Notes: generated from the sequence alone by a model not told the origin. DNA of 64,000 bases from Rickettsia typhi (GCA_945881985.1 CAMCVL010000002.1:124001-188000); one strand, 5' to 3'; counted from the stretch's first letter, positions 25,130 through 34,008 are shown. Translations and numbers: made by a program.

Positions 25130-25821
25130 TGATGAATTTAAAAGCTGAGGATTTAAAGCTAACTAAAGCCAATCTGGTAAAAAAATTAAAAGCAGAGTTT
25201 TTAGTTAACGGCGATACTGCTGAATACTTTGTGGAAGATTTCTTTAATTACATAATCAGCCAACCGGCATTTGAGCTTGTGGGTATCGGCAGGTTTGAAA
25301 AAAGGCAAAAACGCAGTTCAAATTTATTGCAACTTAAAACTGCAACAGATTTGTCAAAAACTACACTTGCAAAATACAAAGTTTGTTTTAAAACTTTTAA
25401 GTCCCTTAAGCAACAAATTTATGCAGAGGGCGGTTTTATTAATGCGGAGGTTATGGCAAAAAGCAAAGAAACTGGCAATATGCCGATAGGCGAAGTTGCA
25501 AAACTTTTAGGCGTTGAGGCTCACACAATAAGATTTTGGACAAAAGAATTTGAGCCCCATATCGCTTATACAATTGGCAAAGGCGAGCGTAAGTATTACT
25601 CTCTTAGCTCGGTGGAAGTGTTTAAAAAAATTCAGGAACTCATTCATGTTAAAGGCGTTAAAATTAGATTTATCAAGGAAAATAACCTCTTGTTTCAAAA
25701 CTACGCACCGCAAAGCCTTGCTAGCCAAGATTTACCCTCTGGCAATGAGGCAAAAATAAATGATGTCTTAAGTCAAATATCCACCGAAATTCAAAAGCTT
25801 ACTGCAAAGCTTAAGTCTTAA
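25129..25821 (+). CDS. HU/IHF-like domain fused to a MerR-type DNA-binding domain
   Basis: Residues about 11-97 match an HU/IHF fold: LTKANLVKKL, the dimer helices (AEYFVEDFFNYIISQ), VGIGRFEKRQ and the closing VCFKTFKSLKQQI. The beta-arm lacks the usual GRNPxTG tip and its intercalating proline. Residues about 117-185 are a MerR winged helix: MPIGEVAKLLGVEAHTIRFWTKEF, then RKYYSLSSVEVFKKIQELIHVKGV. In alphaproteobacteria ihfA and a small merR-family gene are often neighbours, so the fusion probably arose by loss of the spacer. It is coupled to trpF. Expected role: nucleoid-associated transcription regulator, target unknown. Confidence 0.85.
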   Translation: MMNLKAEDLKLTKANLVKKLKAEFLVNGDTAEYFVEDFFNYIISQPAFELVGIGRFEKRQKRSSNLLQLKTATDLSKTTLAKYKVCFKTFKSLKQQIYAEGGFINAEVMAKSKETGNMPIGEVAKLLGVEAHTIRFWTKEFEPHIAYTIGKGERKYYSLSSVEVFKKIQELIHVKGVKIRFIKENNLLFQNYAPQSLASQDLPSGNEAKINDVLSQISTEIQKLTAKLKS

Positions 25822-26074
25822 AAAGTTCATGGCTTAGCTACGATAAAAGGATAGGCAGGTTCTATATAAATAAATTTGCCAAGTTGTTAAGGTAGCTAAA
25901 TATAGACTTATTGTAAGTTTATATTTTTATAGCTAGTAAAATGCCTCGCACCAAACTACAGACACAATCGCACAATACCTAACTGAGCAAGGATTGAAAT
26001 TGGATTGCAAAAAAGCAATTGATGCTTGGCTAGTTGCATGTTATGCAATTACTATCATCTCATGCCACTAGCCT

Positions 26075-26434
26075 TTAATTGCCGCCCTTATCCTCACTAG
26101 ATTGATTGTTTGTGATGTGTAGCGTGCACGACAGCCCCAGTGCCCCAAGTATTAACTCAAGGTTATTAACGCTTATGCGAGATTTGTTTTCCTCGTATTT
26201 TTTAATTTGTTGATAAGATATATTGGTTGTGTTTTGAATATCCATTAGCGTCATTAGTTTTATCAAACGCATAGACTTCAAAAAAGAGCCAATTTTTTTG
26301 TTATCAAGGTCCAGATTAATCTCAAAATTACCTTGTTCGTTATCACTTGTTTGAAGTAAAACATTTAACAAATTGTTGGCTTTTTCGCTTGAGGGGTCGC
26401 CCACAGTCCCGTTTTTTATTTTTTTGTTTTGCAT
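26075..26434 (-). CDS. XRE-family helix-turn-helix regulator
   Basis: The C-terminal half has a helix-turn-helix of the XRE/Cro type: IGSFLKSMRLIKLMTLMDIQNTTNISYQQIKKYEENKSRISVNNLELILGALG. The N-terminal part is polar and unstructured-looking. The track start 26476 adds a hydrophobic leader unlikely for a cytosolic regulator. ATG 26434 (MQNKKIKN) is better. It is transcribed divergently from the acyltransferase-lipase gene, whose promoter it may control. Confidence 0.8.
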   Translation of the reverse strand: MQNKKIKNGTVGDPSSEKANNLLNVLLQTSDNEQGNFEINLDLDNKKIGSFLKSMRLIKLMTLMDIQNTTNISYQQIKKYEENKSRISVNNLELILGALGLSCTLHITNNQSSEDKGGN

Positions 26435-26476
26435 AGCAAAATATTCAGTTAAATAGAAAATCATAAATAAAAACAA

Positions 26477-26786
26477 AACATTTTTAGAAAGGGTTGTAAA
26501 AAATGTTTTGCATAATATAAATATAACATTTTATTTTTTAAAAATGCAAATATATTTTACAAATATCTTAAAAATACCTTATTATTTAATCATATAGATT
26601 TACTTTTACCTAAGAATTAGGAAGTCTTGTTATAAGATATAAAACAAATTTTTATTCATATTTTACAATATATTATTATTAAAATACCACCATAGGTTGT
26701 AATGCTAATTTCAATTTAACATTAAAATTGCAACCCATCGCAAAGATTGCAGTTTTACAAAAACACTTGCTAAGATAGATGCAATA
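26477..26786. other. Intergenic between divergent regulator and acyltransferase gene
   Basis: A 310-base, extremely AT-rich gap. CTTGTTATAAGATATAA near 26625-26645 contains an extended -10-like TGTTATAAG and a small palindrome, but no convincing -35. An operator for the XRE regulator would be expected here. Confidence 0.4.
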
Positions 26787-29036
26787 ATGTATAATGAAGT
26801 TGAAACTTTTAAGTATATTGTTTTTATTTTTTCATTATTTTTTGCAATTAAAATGATGCAGGCAAATAAAAAGCAGTTCTTTATTATCAGAGCTACGGAA
26901 TATGCCTTATCCTTTTTGGAATCTGCTTTGGACCTTGATATAAGAGTAAATTTTGAAGACCAAATACCCCAAAATCGCCCAGTGCTTTTTGTTGCAAATC
27001 ACTTTACTCGTGCCGAGACTTTATTGGTGCCGCATATTTTAAAAAAATATATATCAGTAATGCCTCGCAGCCTTGCAGACAAAGGGCTGTTTGCTAGCAA
27101 TTTTTTAAAAGACTATCTTGCAAAAGCAAATGTAATATCAACTGGCGACCCAAAGAGAGACGATATAATTGTTGCCGATCTTGTAAGCGGCGATGAGCCT
27201 TGGATTATCTACCCAGAGGGCAAGATGCTAAAAGATAAGCTTGCAACCGAGATTGTTGATGGCGAAGAGCGTTTTGTTGCAAAAACTGGTGCGGCGGTGC
27301 TTGCTATTAAAGCCGAACAAAAAAGACTTAATCTTATTAAATCCTACTTAAAACAAAACCCCGATATAAAAAAACAAGACTTGCAAAATAAGGATTACAT
27401 AATTTTTGATGGGCAAAAAGTTGCAACCAGATCTCTTGCAATTGTTCCAATTTCAATTACCTATACGCCAATAAAGCCACAGCCAAACAGCCTTGAAACA
27501 AATATTATGAAGTTTATCAAAAAAACATCACCAAGGCTAAAAGAAGAAATAAGAATGGAAACATCTATCCTTTTAAACTCTACAATGGATATATACTTTA
27601 CAAGACCCATTGAAACAAGCGATTACATCACAAGTCAAGGCGTGATGAGTGCCTTACCTTTTTTAAATGTAACATCAAGAGAAAACTACGCAATTGACAA
27701 GCTACGCCACAAAGTTACAAAAGCAATGATGAAGCAAATTTACGACAAAACATTGATAAACATGGAGCATATTCTTGCCAGCACAATCTTTGAGCTTTTA
27801 AAACTTGGTAAAAATGAGATTAAAATACAAGACCTAAGCAGCATTTTACTTGTAAAATGCCAGATACTTGAAGATAGCTTTACCTCGTCTCACAGGCTTG
27901 ATGAGGCTCTTAAAAAAGGAGAAAATATTATTAAATCCGAGGAATTTAAAAGCGTTATAGATAACGCCATCTATCAAAATCTTTTACATCTTGATGGTAA
28001 TGTTATTAAATTTAACACCAATAATTTACTAGCCGAGCATCAAATACACGCAATCCGCACATCTAATATACTAAAAGTTTTTGATAATGAATTCAGTTAT
28101 TTTAAAAATATTAAAGCAAAACTTGCTAAGGTTAGTTCAACATCTTTAAAACACCTCAACATGGCTGCTGCAGACATTTTAATTAAGCACGATGCAGAGA
28201 ACTTTGAAAATGATTACGCAAACTATGCCATACAAGGCGAAAGTAAGCCAAAAAACATCTGTAAGCCTTTTTTGTTAAGGGCAAAAAATGGCTCAGATGA
28301 GCTTGGTATTGTTTTGTCGCACGGTTATAAATCTGCCCCAGAGGAAGTGCGTGAACTAGCTCAGCATCTAAGCAATAACAATATAAATGTTTATTGCGTT
28401 AGGTTAAAAGGGCATGGCACAGCGGCACGCAACATGCAGCACATTAATTACACAGACTGGATTGACAGTTTTGAAGCTGGCTACAACATAATAAGCCGTG
28501 TTGCTAAAAAAGTGTTTGTTGGAGGTTTTTCAACAGGGGGGCTTGCCTCAATTGCCTTTACAAACAGGCTTAAAACTCAGCTTGGGGCAGCGGGTGGCAT
28601 TTGCGGGATAGTATCGATTAACTCCGCCCTTAGAATAGGTGATATTAAATTTAAATTTGCCCGTGTTGCAAAGCTTGGTATTGACTTAGTTAATAAATTT
28701 AAATCTGGCGAGGCAAAGATACACGATTATGTTGTTGATAAACCCGAAAATCCTCACATCAACTACTCAAAAAATTACCTGCACGGACTAAGTGAACTTG
28801 CTTTACTTATAGAGCATTGCGACAAAAATCTTGAAAACATATCCGAGCAGATACTTGTGATACAAGGCTCAAACGACCCAGTAGTTGACCCAGTTAGTGG
28901 AGATATTATTTTTAACAAGGTTAGCTCAATGTCAAAAAGTCTTTACAAGCCACAAAGAAGCCGTCATGTTATCATAAGGGGGGATGGCTCGCAGGAAGTT
29001 TTTGAAAAAATCACAAACTTCATTCGCAGCGTCTAA
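26787..29036 (+). CDS. Bifunctional PlsC-like acyltransferase / alpha-beta hydrolase (lipase-like)
   Basis: The 749-residue protein has a short N-terminal hydrophobic segment (about 10-25). It continues with a glycerolphosphate-acyltransferase-like domain with NHFTRAE (residues 71-77, HxxxxE in place of the usual HxxxxD) and IIYPEGKMLKDK (about 140-150). A middle helical region of unknown role follows. The C-terminal ~260 residues form an alpha/beta hydrolase: VLSHGYKSAPEEVREL, RLKGHGTA, nucleophile GFSTGG, Asp in IQGSNDPVV and His in RSRHVIIRGDGSQEV, resembling monoacylglycerol lipases. Together this suggests remodelling of membrane or host lipids, releasing and re-attaching acyl chains. The XRE gene is divergent upstream. 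Confidence 0.8.
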   Translation: MYNEVETFKYIVFIFSLFFAIKMMQANKKQFFIIRATEYALSFLESALDLDIRVNFEDQIPQNRPVLFVANHFTRAETLLVPHILKKYISVMPRSLADKGLFASNFLKDYLAKANVISTGDPKRDDIIVADLVSGDEPWIIYPEGKMLKDKLATEIVDGEERFVAKTGAAVLAIKAEQKRLNLIKSYLKQNPDIKKQDLQNKDYIIFDGQKVATRSLAIVPISITYTPIKPQPNSLETNIMKFIKKTSPRLKEEIRMETSILLNSTMDIYFTRPIETSDYITSQGVMSALPFLNVTSRENYAIDKLRHKVTKAMMKQIYDKTLINMEHILASTIFELLKLGKNEIKIQDLSSILLVKCQILEDSFTSSHRLDEALKKGENIIKSEEFKSVIDNAIYQNLLHLDGNVIKFNTNNLLAEHQIHAIRTSNILKVFDNEFSYFKNIKAKLAKVSSTSLKHLNMAAADILIKHDAENFENDYANYAIQGESKPKNICKPFLLRAKNGSDELGIVLSHGYKSAPEEVRELAQHLSNNNINVYCVRLKGHGTAARNMQHINYTDWIDSFEAGYNIISRVAKKVFVGGFSTGGLASIAFTNRLKTQLGAAGGICGIVSINSALRIGDIKFKFARVAKLGIDLVNKFKSGEAKIHDYVVDKPENPHINYSKNYLHGLSELALLIEHCDKNLENISEQILVIQGSNDPVVDPVSGDIIFNKVSSMSKSLYKPQRSRHVIIRGDGSQEVFEKITNFIRSV

Positions 29037-29141
29037 CACCAAATTTATTGCCCTTTTTATAAATGCAATTGATATACTTTGTAAAATAAGATATATATAC
29101 CAATCTAAGCCTTATTTTCAAGGCGTCAACTAAAGCAGATT

Positions 29142-29945
29142 TTACAGCAAACCTTCCATTCTGAAGGAGTAAATATTGTTTTTTGCTATGATTATATGGT
29201 CTAGTAGATTTACATCAATAGTTGCGAGTGCCTTTTTAACATTTTGCGTAATCTCTATGTCCGCCTTAGATGGATTTGCGTCGCCAGATGGGTGATTGTG
29301 TGCCATTACAACATTTACGGTGTGGTGCTCAAGGCATTTTTTTACAATCTCTCTTGGGTACACGGCTGATTGATTTGCCGTGCCTTGAGACATAACCTCG
29401 TCTGCAATGATATTGTTTTTTGCATCAAGTAAAATTACTTTAAAGATTTCTCTATCGTGCCTACGGTAAAAAACCTGAAGATATTTTATCAAGTCGTCAA
29501 AATGACTAATTTTTTGCGGAGTATTGTTGACATTTTCAAACAAATTACGCAGTTGAAGTTCTTTAATTAGTTTTAGCAAACATAAAAAATTGTCTCCGAT
29601 ACCTGCAAACTGCTCAAGTTCATGGTGTTTAGTATTTAATATTGCCTGCACGGAGTTGCCAAAATAGCTAGATATTTGTTTTGCTAGCGGTTTAACATCG
29701 GAGCGTTTATTGCAATAGAATAATAACATTTCAATAAGCTCATATGTTTGGTAGCCACAGGTTTGAGGGGTTTTTAAAAATTTTTCACGCACTCTCTGCC
29801 TATGTCCGTCGTAGCTTTTTGTGTCGGCTTTAATTTTTGTTACCTTGTTAGCAATATCCTTTTTTGATTCCGATTGATTGCCTTGTTGCAAGGTTGTAAT
29901 TACTTTATTTTTTTTGGTTTTTGTAGTTTTTACAGCTTTTTGCAT
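29142..29945 (-). CDS. radC: RadC family JAB-domain protein
   Basis: RadC/YicR proteins carry a JAMM metalloprotease-like domain of unknown cellular role, despite the old link to DNA repair. The zinc motif HNHPSGDANPSKADIEIT is present near residue 215, preceded by the helix-hairpin-helix-like region (ELEQFAGIGDNFLCLLKLIKEL). The N-terminal 40 residues are Lys/Thr-rich. It lies just downstream of a BamE-like gene on the same strand with a 14-base gap. Confidence 0.92.
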   Translation of the reverse strand: MQKAVKTTKTKKNKVITTLQQGNQSESKKDIANKVTKIKADTKSYDGHRQRVREKFLKTPQTCGYQTYELIEMLLFYCNKRSDVKPLAKQISSYFGNSVQAILNTKHHELEQFAGIGDNFLCLLKLIKELQLRNLFENVNNTPQKISHFDDLIKYLQVFYRRHDREIFKVILLDAKNNIIADEVMSQGTANQSAVYPREIVKKCLEHHTVNVVMAHNHPSGDANPSKADIEITQNVKKALATIDVNLLDHIIIAKNNIYSFRMEGLL

Positions 29946-29959
29946 AATGCTTTTTGCAT

Positions 29960-30286
29960 TTACTTTTTAATTTTAACCGATGTAACCTTTTGATTAGCAT
30001 CATATGTAACAATAACATATCTTGTTTGCTGAATTTTATCTTTCAAAAATGCACGATTCACCTGTTTAATGGACACAAAATAATCATTGTCTCCAATGCT
30101 AAAACTAGGCTCACCCATTAAATTAATGACATCAAATTTATACATCTGGGTAGTGATTGTAGACTCTGTTTTAAAATCATCCGAAAAATCATATCCGTGC
30201 CAAGTTGGTTTAAAACAAGAGGATGTAATCAGAGTTGATAGCAATATAGCTAAAAAGCGATATTTTTTAAATTGTTTTATGAGCAT
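29960..30286 (-). CDS. bamE: BamE/SmpA-like outer-membrane lipoprotein
   Basis: BamE is a small lipoprotein of the beta-barrel assembly machine. The 108 residues begin with a signal peptide and lipobox ITSSC (Cys24), then HGYDFSDDF, an ITTQMYKFDVINLMGEPS block that matches the conserved turn before GxPS, and a C-terminal strand YVIVTYDANQKVTSVKI. Family assignment rests on this pattern and on length. Confidence 0.75.
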   Translation of the reverse strand: MLIKQFKKYRFLAILLSTLITSSCFKPTWHGYDFSDDFKTESTITTQMYKFDVINLMGEPSFSIGDNDYFVSIKQVNRAFLKDKIQQTRYVIVTYDANQKVTSVKIKK

Positions 30287-30438
30287 TTTTCTGCAAAAAT
30301 TATTATCAATATTGATTTTTTAATAATGATTAATCATTTATTTATATCTTGTGTCAGTATTTTTAAATCAACAAGCATTAAATGCAAGATAAATTTTTAG
30401 TTTTATACTAATCCAATTTTGCAATTGAATCAATCTTG

Positions 30439-30789
30439 CTAGCTAACATAAAAGCTTTCGCCGCAGCCACACTTGCCTTTTTCATTTGGATTAACAAACA
30501 CAAAGCCGCTCTTAGTGTCGCTAGTGGCGTAGTCCATAACAAGACCAATGATAAACATTGAAATTTTAGGGTCTATAAAAATGCTAATTTTGTCGCTCAT
30601 AACAAAGATGTCATCGTATTTTGACACATTGAGGTCTTGCCTTGCGTATTCTATACTGTATACCATGCCACTACAACCTTTTTGCTTAATGCCAACTCTT
30701 ATGCCTTGATATTCTGGTTTTTTTGCCATCATGTCCTCAATCTTTGCCCTTGCCTCATCGGTTAAGGATATGTAATTAACAATTGGCAT
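30439..30789 (-). CDS. iscA: A-type iron-sulfur carrier (IscA/ErpA/SufA family)
   Basis: A-type carriers bind and hand over Fe-S clusters. The 116-residue protein has the three conserved cysteines in KGCSGMVYSIEY and GKCGCGESF, and begins ISLTDEARAKIEDM. Whether it is IscA, SufA or ErpA cannot be settled from sequence alone. No isc/suf genes adjoin. It lies 17 bases downstream of pssA on the same strand and is probably co-transcribed with it. Confidence 0.85.
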   Translation of the reverse strand: MPIVNYISLTDEARAKIEDMMAKKPEYQGIRVGIKQKGCSGMVYSIEYARQDLNVSKYDDIFVMSDKISIFIDPKISMFIIGLVMDYATSDTKSGFVFVNPNEKGKCGCGESFYVS

Positions 30790-30806
30790 ATAAACTTAAT
30801 AAATAA

Positions 30807-31592
30807 TTATTTTTGTCTGTGTTTTGCAAAGTGATGCTTGCTAAGTTTTTTAAACTTAAAATAAGATAAAGGTATAGAGGCTAAATAGAGCGGCATAAAA
30901 AACATAACCGTCTTCCACCTCTCCAAAAACAAGGCTATAACAAAAATCACTAAGACTATCATGATTGGGGTAAGGTATTTCTCTTTAACCTTGATGTTTT
31001 TGAGGGAAAATGTAGGTATTACACTAACGGTAAGAATTGCAATTATGGCAATATAAATCATTGGTAAAATTGGTTCCTGCATGCAGATAAGGCTTACCGT
31101 GTCAAACTCAAAGCTTGCAATTAATGGCATTAAAACTAATATTGCACTTGCAGGTGCAGGCACGCCGTAAAAAAACTTTGACCTTACCGGGTGCCCCTTG
31201 TTAAGGCTTATTTGACTATTAAAACGAGAGAGCCTTATTGCCATGCAAGTGGAACAAAGCAAGACTATGCCCCAGCCAAAAAATCTAACATCGCTAAGCG
31301 TCCATAAATAGGTTATAAAAACAGGGCAAAAGCCAAAATTTATAAAGTCGCAAAGGGAGTCAAAAACCTCGCCAAATTCACTCTGTGCGTTTAATGCTCT
31401 TGCAACCCCGCCATCCATCATATCTAGTATCGCCGCAATAAAGATAAAGGCAACGGCAAGCTCAAACTTCATGCTCATAGCAAGTTTTATAGATGACAAA
31501 CCAAAGCAAAGCCCTAAGGCGGTTATCATGTTGGGGAAGAGCTTTGCAATGCTAACCTCCCTAGAGTCATCATGCTTTTTGATGTAAAACAT
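30807..31592 (-). CDS. pssA: CDP-diacylglycerol-serine O-phosphatidyltransferase
   Basis: PssA makes phosphatidylserine, the precursor of phosphatidylethanolamine. The CDP-alcohol phosphotransferase motif DGxxARx8GxxxDxxxD is complete (MDGGVARALNAQSEFGEVFDSLCD), followed by FGFCP. Several hydrophobic segments fit the multi-pass fold. Length 261 matches the proteobacterial membrane form. psd, often its partner, is not adjacent. Confidence 0.92.
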   Translation of the reverse strand: MFYIKKHDDSREVSIAKLFPNMITALGLCFGLSSIKLAMSMKFELAVAFIFIAAILDMMDGGVARALNAQSEFGEVFDSLCDFINFGFCPVFITYLWTLSDVRFFGWGIVLLCSTCMAIRLSRFNSQISLNKGHPVRSKFFYGVPAPASAILVLMPLIASFEFDTVSLICMQEPILPMIYIAIIAILTVSVIPTFSLKNIKVKEKYLTPIMIVLVIFVIALFLERWKTVMFFMPLYLASIPLSYFKFKKLSKHHFAKHRQK

Positions 31593-31643
31593 AATCTATT
31601 AAAAAATATTATAAATTAAAATATTATAAATTAAATAAATTAA

Positions 31644-32507
31644 TTAATTTGACATAGAATTTTGCAGCACCGTCTTAACAAGCTCCCTTATTTTTAAGAT
31701 GTATGCTGCCCTATCGTTTTGCGACAGCACGCCCCTTGCATCCAAAATATTCAAAAAATTACTTGCTTTAAGACAATGTTCAAAAGCGGCAAAGGTGTTT
31801 TTAAGCTCCGTTAGCCTTGCTGCCTCACGCCTGCAGTCTTCAAAATTTTTAAATATAATGTCAGTATCCGCCTGTTTTTGATAGTAGTTTGAATAATCTA
31901 CTTCAAAGTCGTAAAAAACATCTTTGTAGGACACGCCGGGTGCGTATTCCAAGTCAAACAAACTATCCTTACCTTGCACGCACATGGCAAGCCTTTCAAG
32001 CCCGTAGGTAATCTCGGCAGGAATCTTGTCAAATGCAATGCCCCCAATTTGCTTCATGTAAGTAAACTGCGTTGCCTCCATGCCGTTAAGCCAAACCTCC
32101 CAGCCAAGCCCCGATGCACCGATTGATGGATTTTGCCAATCGTCCTCCACAAATCTAATATCATTATTTTTTACATCAATGCCTATTGCCTCAAGGCTTT
32201 TAAGATAAATGTCAAGCACATCTGCTGGGCTTGGCTTTAAAATTACCTGAAACTGATAGTATCCGCATAATCTATTAGGATTTTGCCCAAATCTGCCGTC
32301 AGTTGGTCTGCGGGAGTATTGCTCGTAGCAGCAGTTCCATTCATCTTTTTTAAGAGTGTAAATTGCGGTGAAAGGGCTTAAAGTTCCAGCCCCAACCTGC
32401 TCGTCAAAGGAGTGTAAAACCACGCAACCTCTGCTAGCCCAAAATTTTTTAAGCTCAAGCACAATGTCCTGAAAGTAGTAAGGCTTACCTAATCCATCAC
32501 CTAGCAT
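31644..32507 (-). CDS. glyQ: Glycyl-tRNA synthetase alpha subunit
   Basis: GlyQ is the catalytic subunit of the heterotetrameric bacterial glycyl-tRNA synthetase. Motifs seen: FQDIVLELKKFWASRGCVVL, VGAGTLSPFT, YSRRPTDGRFGQNPNRL, YYQFQVILKPSP and GLGWEVWLNGMEATQFTYMKQIGG. The track start at 32555 adds 16 hydrophobic residues. The ATG at 32507 (MLGDGLGKPYYFQD) agrees better with the family. glyS normally follows glyQ but is absent here, where pssA follows instead. Confidence 0.95.
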   Translation of the reverse strand: MLGDGLGKPYYFQDIVLELKKFWASRGCVVLHSFDEQVGAGTLSPFTAIYTLKKDEWNCCYEQYSRRPTDGRFGQNPNRLCGYYQFQVILKPSPADVLDIYLKSLEAIGIDVKNNDIRFVEDDWQNPSIGASGLGWEVWLNGMEATQFTYMKQIGGIAFDKIPAEITYGLERLAMCVQGKDSLFDLEYAPGVSYKDVFYDFEVDYSNYYQKQADTDIIFKNFEDCRREAARLTELKNTFAAFEHCLKASNFLNILDARGVLSQNDRAAYILKIRELVKTVLQNSMSN

Positions 32508-32751
32508 CTGTAATTTTGATATATCAACAATAAAGTTAAGCAAAACACAAAACAAAGTTTATTACTAAATACTTTTTATGCAATATTTTTTTAAAAAACC
32601 CTTTGCAACTATTTAAAACTTTTGGTAAAAGCATTTATTTTCTTGACAAAATGCTAATTGTGTTTTACAATTTAGGTATTCTTTTTTGCTGCTTGCTTTT
32701 TGGCAAGCGTGTAAAATAAAATTATTTTTATGGGTCTTATTTTGTGCTTTT

Positions 32752-33084
32752 ATGCTTAAGCTTGCATCACTTAAATCCTTTGCTAAATTTGCCTTAGTTT
32801 TTGCATCATCCTTGTTATTTAGCCAGTTTGCCATGGCGACAAATAGCACCGGTGTATTATGTACTGCAATTAACCTTTTTACCGGTAATATTGGTAAAAT
32901 GCTTGCTATTTTTGCCTTAATTGCCCTTGGGGTATCGTTTTTTATGGGTAAAATATCTTGGGGTACTGTGCTTGCTGTTGCCTTTGGTATGGCATGTATT
33001 TTTGGCGGTTCAACAATTGTTAATAAACTTGCTGGTGGTGGCATGACTTGTGCTATTACCAACACTGATGCTACAGCTTTATAG
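32752..33084 (+). CDS. virB2: VirB2/TrbC-like type IV secretion pilin
   Basis: The 110-residue protein has a long signal peptide (about 1-31, cut near SQFAMA) and two hydrophobic helices, IGKMLAIFALIALGVSFFMG and TVLAVAFGMACIFGGSTIVNKL, separated by a short basic loop (KISWG). This is the layout of VirB2 major pilins, including the scattered rvh VirB2 copies of Rickettsiales. The start 32686 in the track adds an unlikely leader, so I use ATG 32752. It stands alone between glyQ (opposite strand) and nth. No other virB gene is in the window. Confidence 0.78.
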   Translation: MLKLASLKSFAKFALVFASSLLFSQFAMATNSTGVLCTAINLFTGNIGKMLAIFALIALGVSFFMGKISWGTVLAVAFGMACIFGGSTIVNKLAGGGMTCAITNTDATAL

Positions 33085-33093
33085 TAAATACTC

Positions 33094-33738
33094 TTGCAAC
33101 AGATTTTTGAGGCTCTACTTTCAAAAAACCCAAATCCTAAAACGGAACTTAACTTTACCAATACATTTACCTTGCTTGTTGCTGTTGTTTTATCGGCTCA
33201 GGCAACGGATGTTAGCGTTAACAAGGCTACAAAAAATTTGTTTTTAAAAGCCAAAACTCCTCAGGATATAATTAACTTAGGTGAGGAATATCTTTTAAAA
33301 GAACTAAAAACCATAAACTACTACAAAACAAAGGTCAAAAACATCTTGGAGCTTTGCAGTATTTTAATTAGCAAATTTAACTCCAATGTTCCGGATAGCT
33401 TGCAAAGCCTTATTAGCCTGCCGGGCGTTGGGCGTAAAACGGCTAATGTTGTTTTGTCCTCTGGCTTTGGGAAGCAGGCATTAGCGGTGGACACCCATGT
33501 TGCAAGGCTTGCAACAAGGCTAGCCCTTACCAAAAACACAAAACCAGAACTTATTGAAGGCGACCTAGTACGCAAAGCAAAACGCCATAATATTGACCTA
33601 AACAAACTGCATCACCTGTTTATACTGCACGGCAGATATGTTTGCAAGGCACAAAAACCAATGTGCGGCGAGTGTGTAATTAAAGATTTTTGCTCTTTTG
33701 CTAAACAAACATACAAAAAACCCATCTGTAAGGCTTAA
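33094..33738 (+). CDS. nth: Endonuclease III
   Basis: Nth removes oxidised pyrimidines and nicks the strand. Visible: LSAQATDVSVNKATKNLF, the helix-hairpin-helix LPGVGRKTANVVL with the catalytic Lys, the catalytic Asp in AVDTHVARL, and a C-terminal 4Fe-4S loop CKAQKPMCGECVIKDFC (C-x6-C-x2-C-x5-C). No ATG exists in frame before the conserved part. The TTG at 33094, nine bases after the virB2 stop, is the likely start. It is probably co-transcribed with virB2. Confidence 0.95.
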   Translation: MQQIFEALLSKNPNPKTELNFTNTFTLLVAVVLSAQATDVSVNKATKNLFLKAKTPQDIINLGEEYLLKELKTINYYKTKVKNILELCSILISKFNSNVPDSLQSLISLPGVGRKTANVVLSSGFGKQALAVDTHVARLATRLALTKNTKPELIEGDLVRKAKRHNIDLNKLHHLFILHGRYVCKAQKPMCGECVIKDFCSFAKQTYKKPICKA

Positions 33739-33813
33739 AGTATGGCTTTGTTGTATGTTATAGGATTTTACTTTTATGACCTATATCTTTTTGACTAAAA
33801 TTACAGTTAAAAA

Positions 33814-33822
33814 TGTTATAAT
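33814..33822 (+). promoter_or_regulatory. Extended -10 promoter candidate upstream of the AG-repeat gene
   Basis: TGTTATAAT is a perfect extended -10 (TGnTATAAT). A TTGACT lies 20 bases upstream, longer than the ideal spacing. About 30 bases downstream comes TTGATATTTGATTTAGTGTAA, which is shared in modified form with the 55.08 kb region. Confidence 0.5.
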
Positions 33823-33996
33823 GCACATAGCTTGGATTGAAAAGACGACAATTGATATTTGATTTAGTGTAATATTGATAAATTTTTTACTTGAAAAGTA
33901 ATTTGCAAACAATAAACTAACATTCAAAGTTATCAAAAATAATGATAAAACTTTAAATTAAAATAAATTTATATGATAAAAAATGGATAAAAATCA

Positions 33997-34008
33997 AGAG
34001 AGAGAGAG
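33997..34008 (+). repeat. AG dinucleotide repeat (six units) near a gene start
   Basis: Six AG units (AGAGAGAGAGAG) follow ATG 33983 by five codons. As sequenced, the ATG frame runs to a stop at about 34042. Removing one AG unit would join the ATG to the long open frame that continues through 34117 to 34869. This is the layout of a slipped-strand contingency locus, though six units is a short tract. Confidence 0.6.

Noticed and set aside
32613-33161. 182-codon minus-strand ORF over virB2 and nth
   Set aside because: It is antisense to a clear pilin gene and crosses into nth. A shadow frame.
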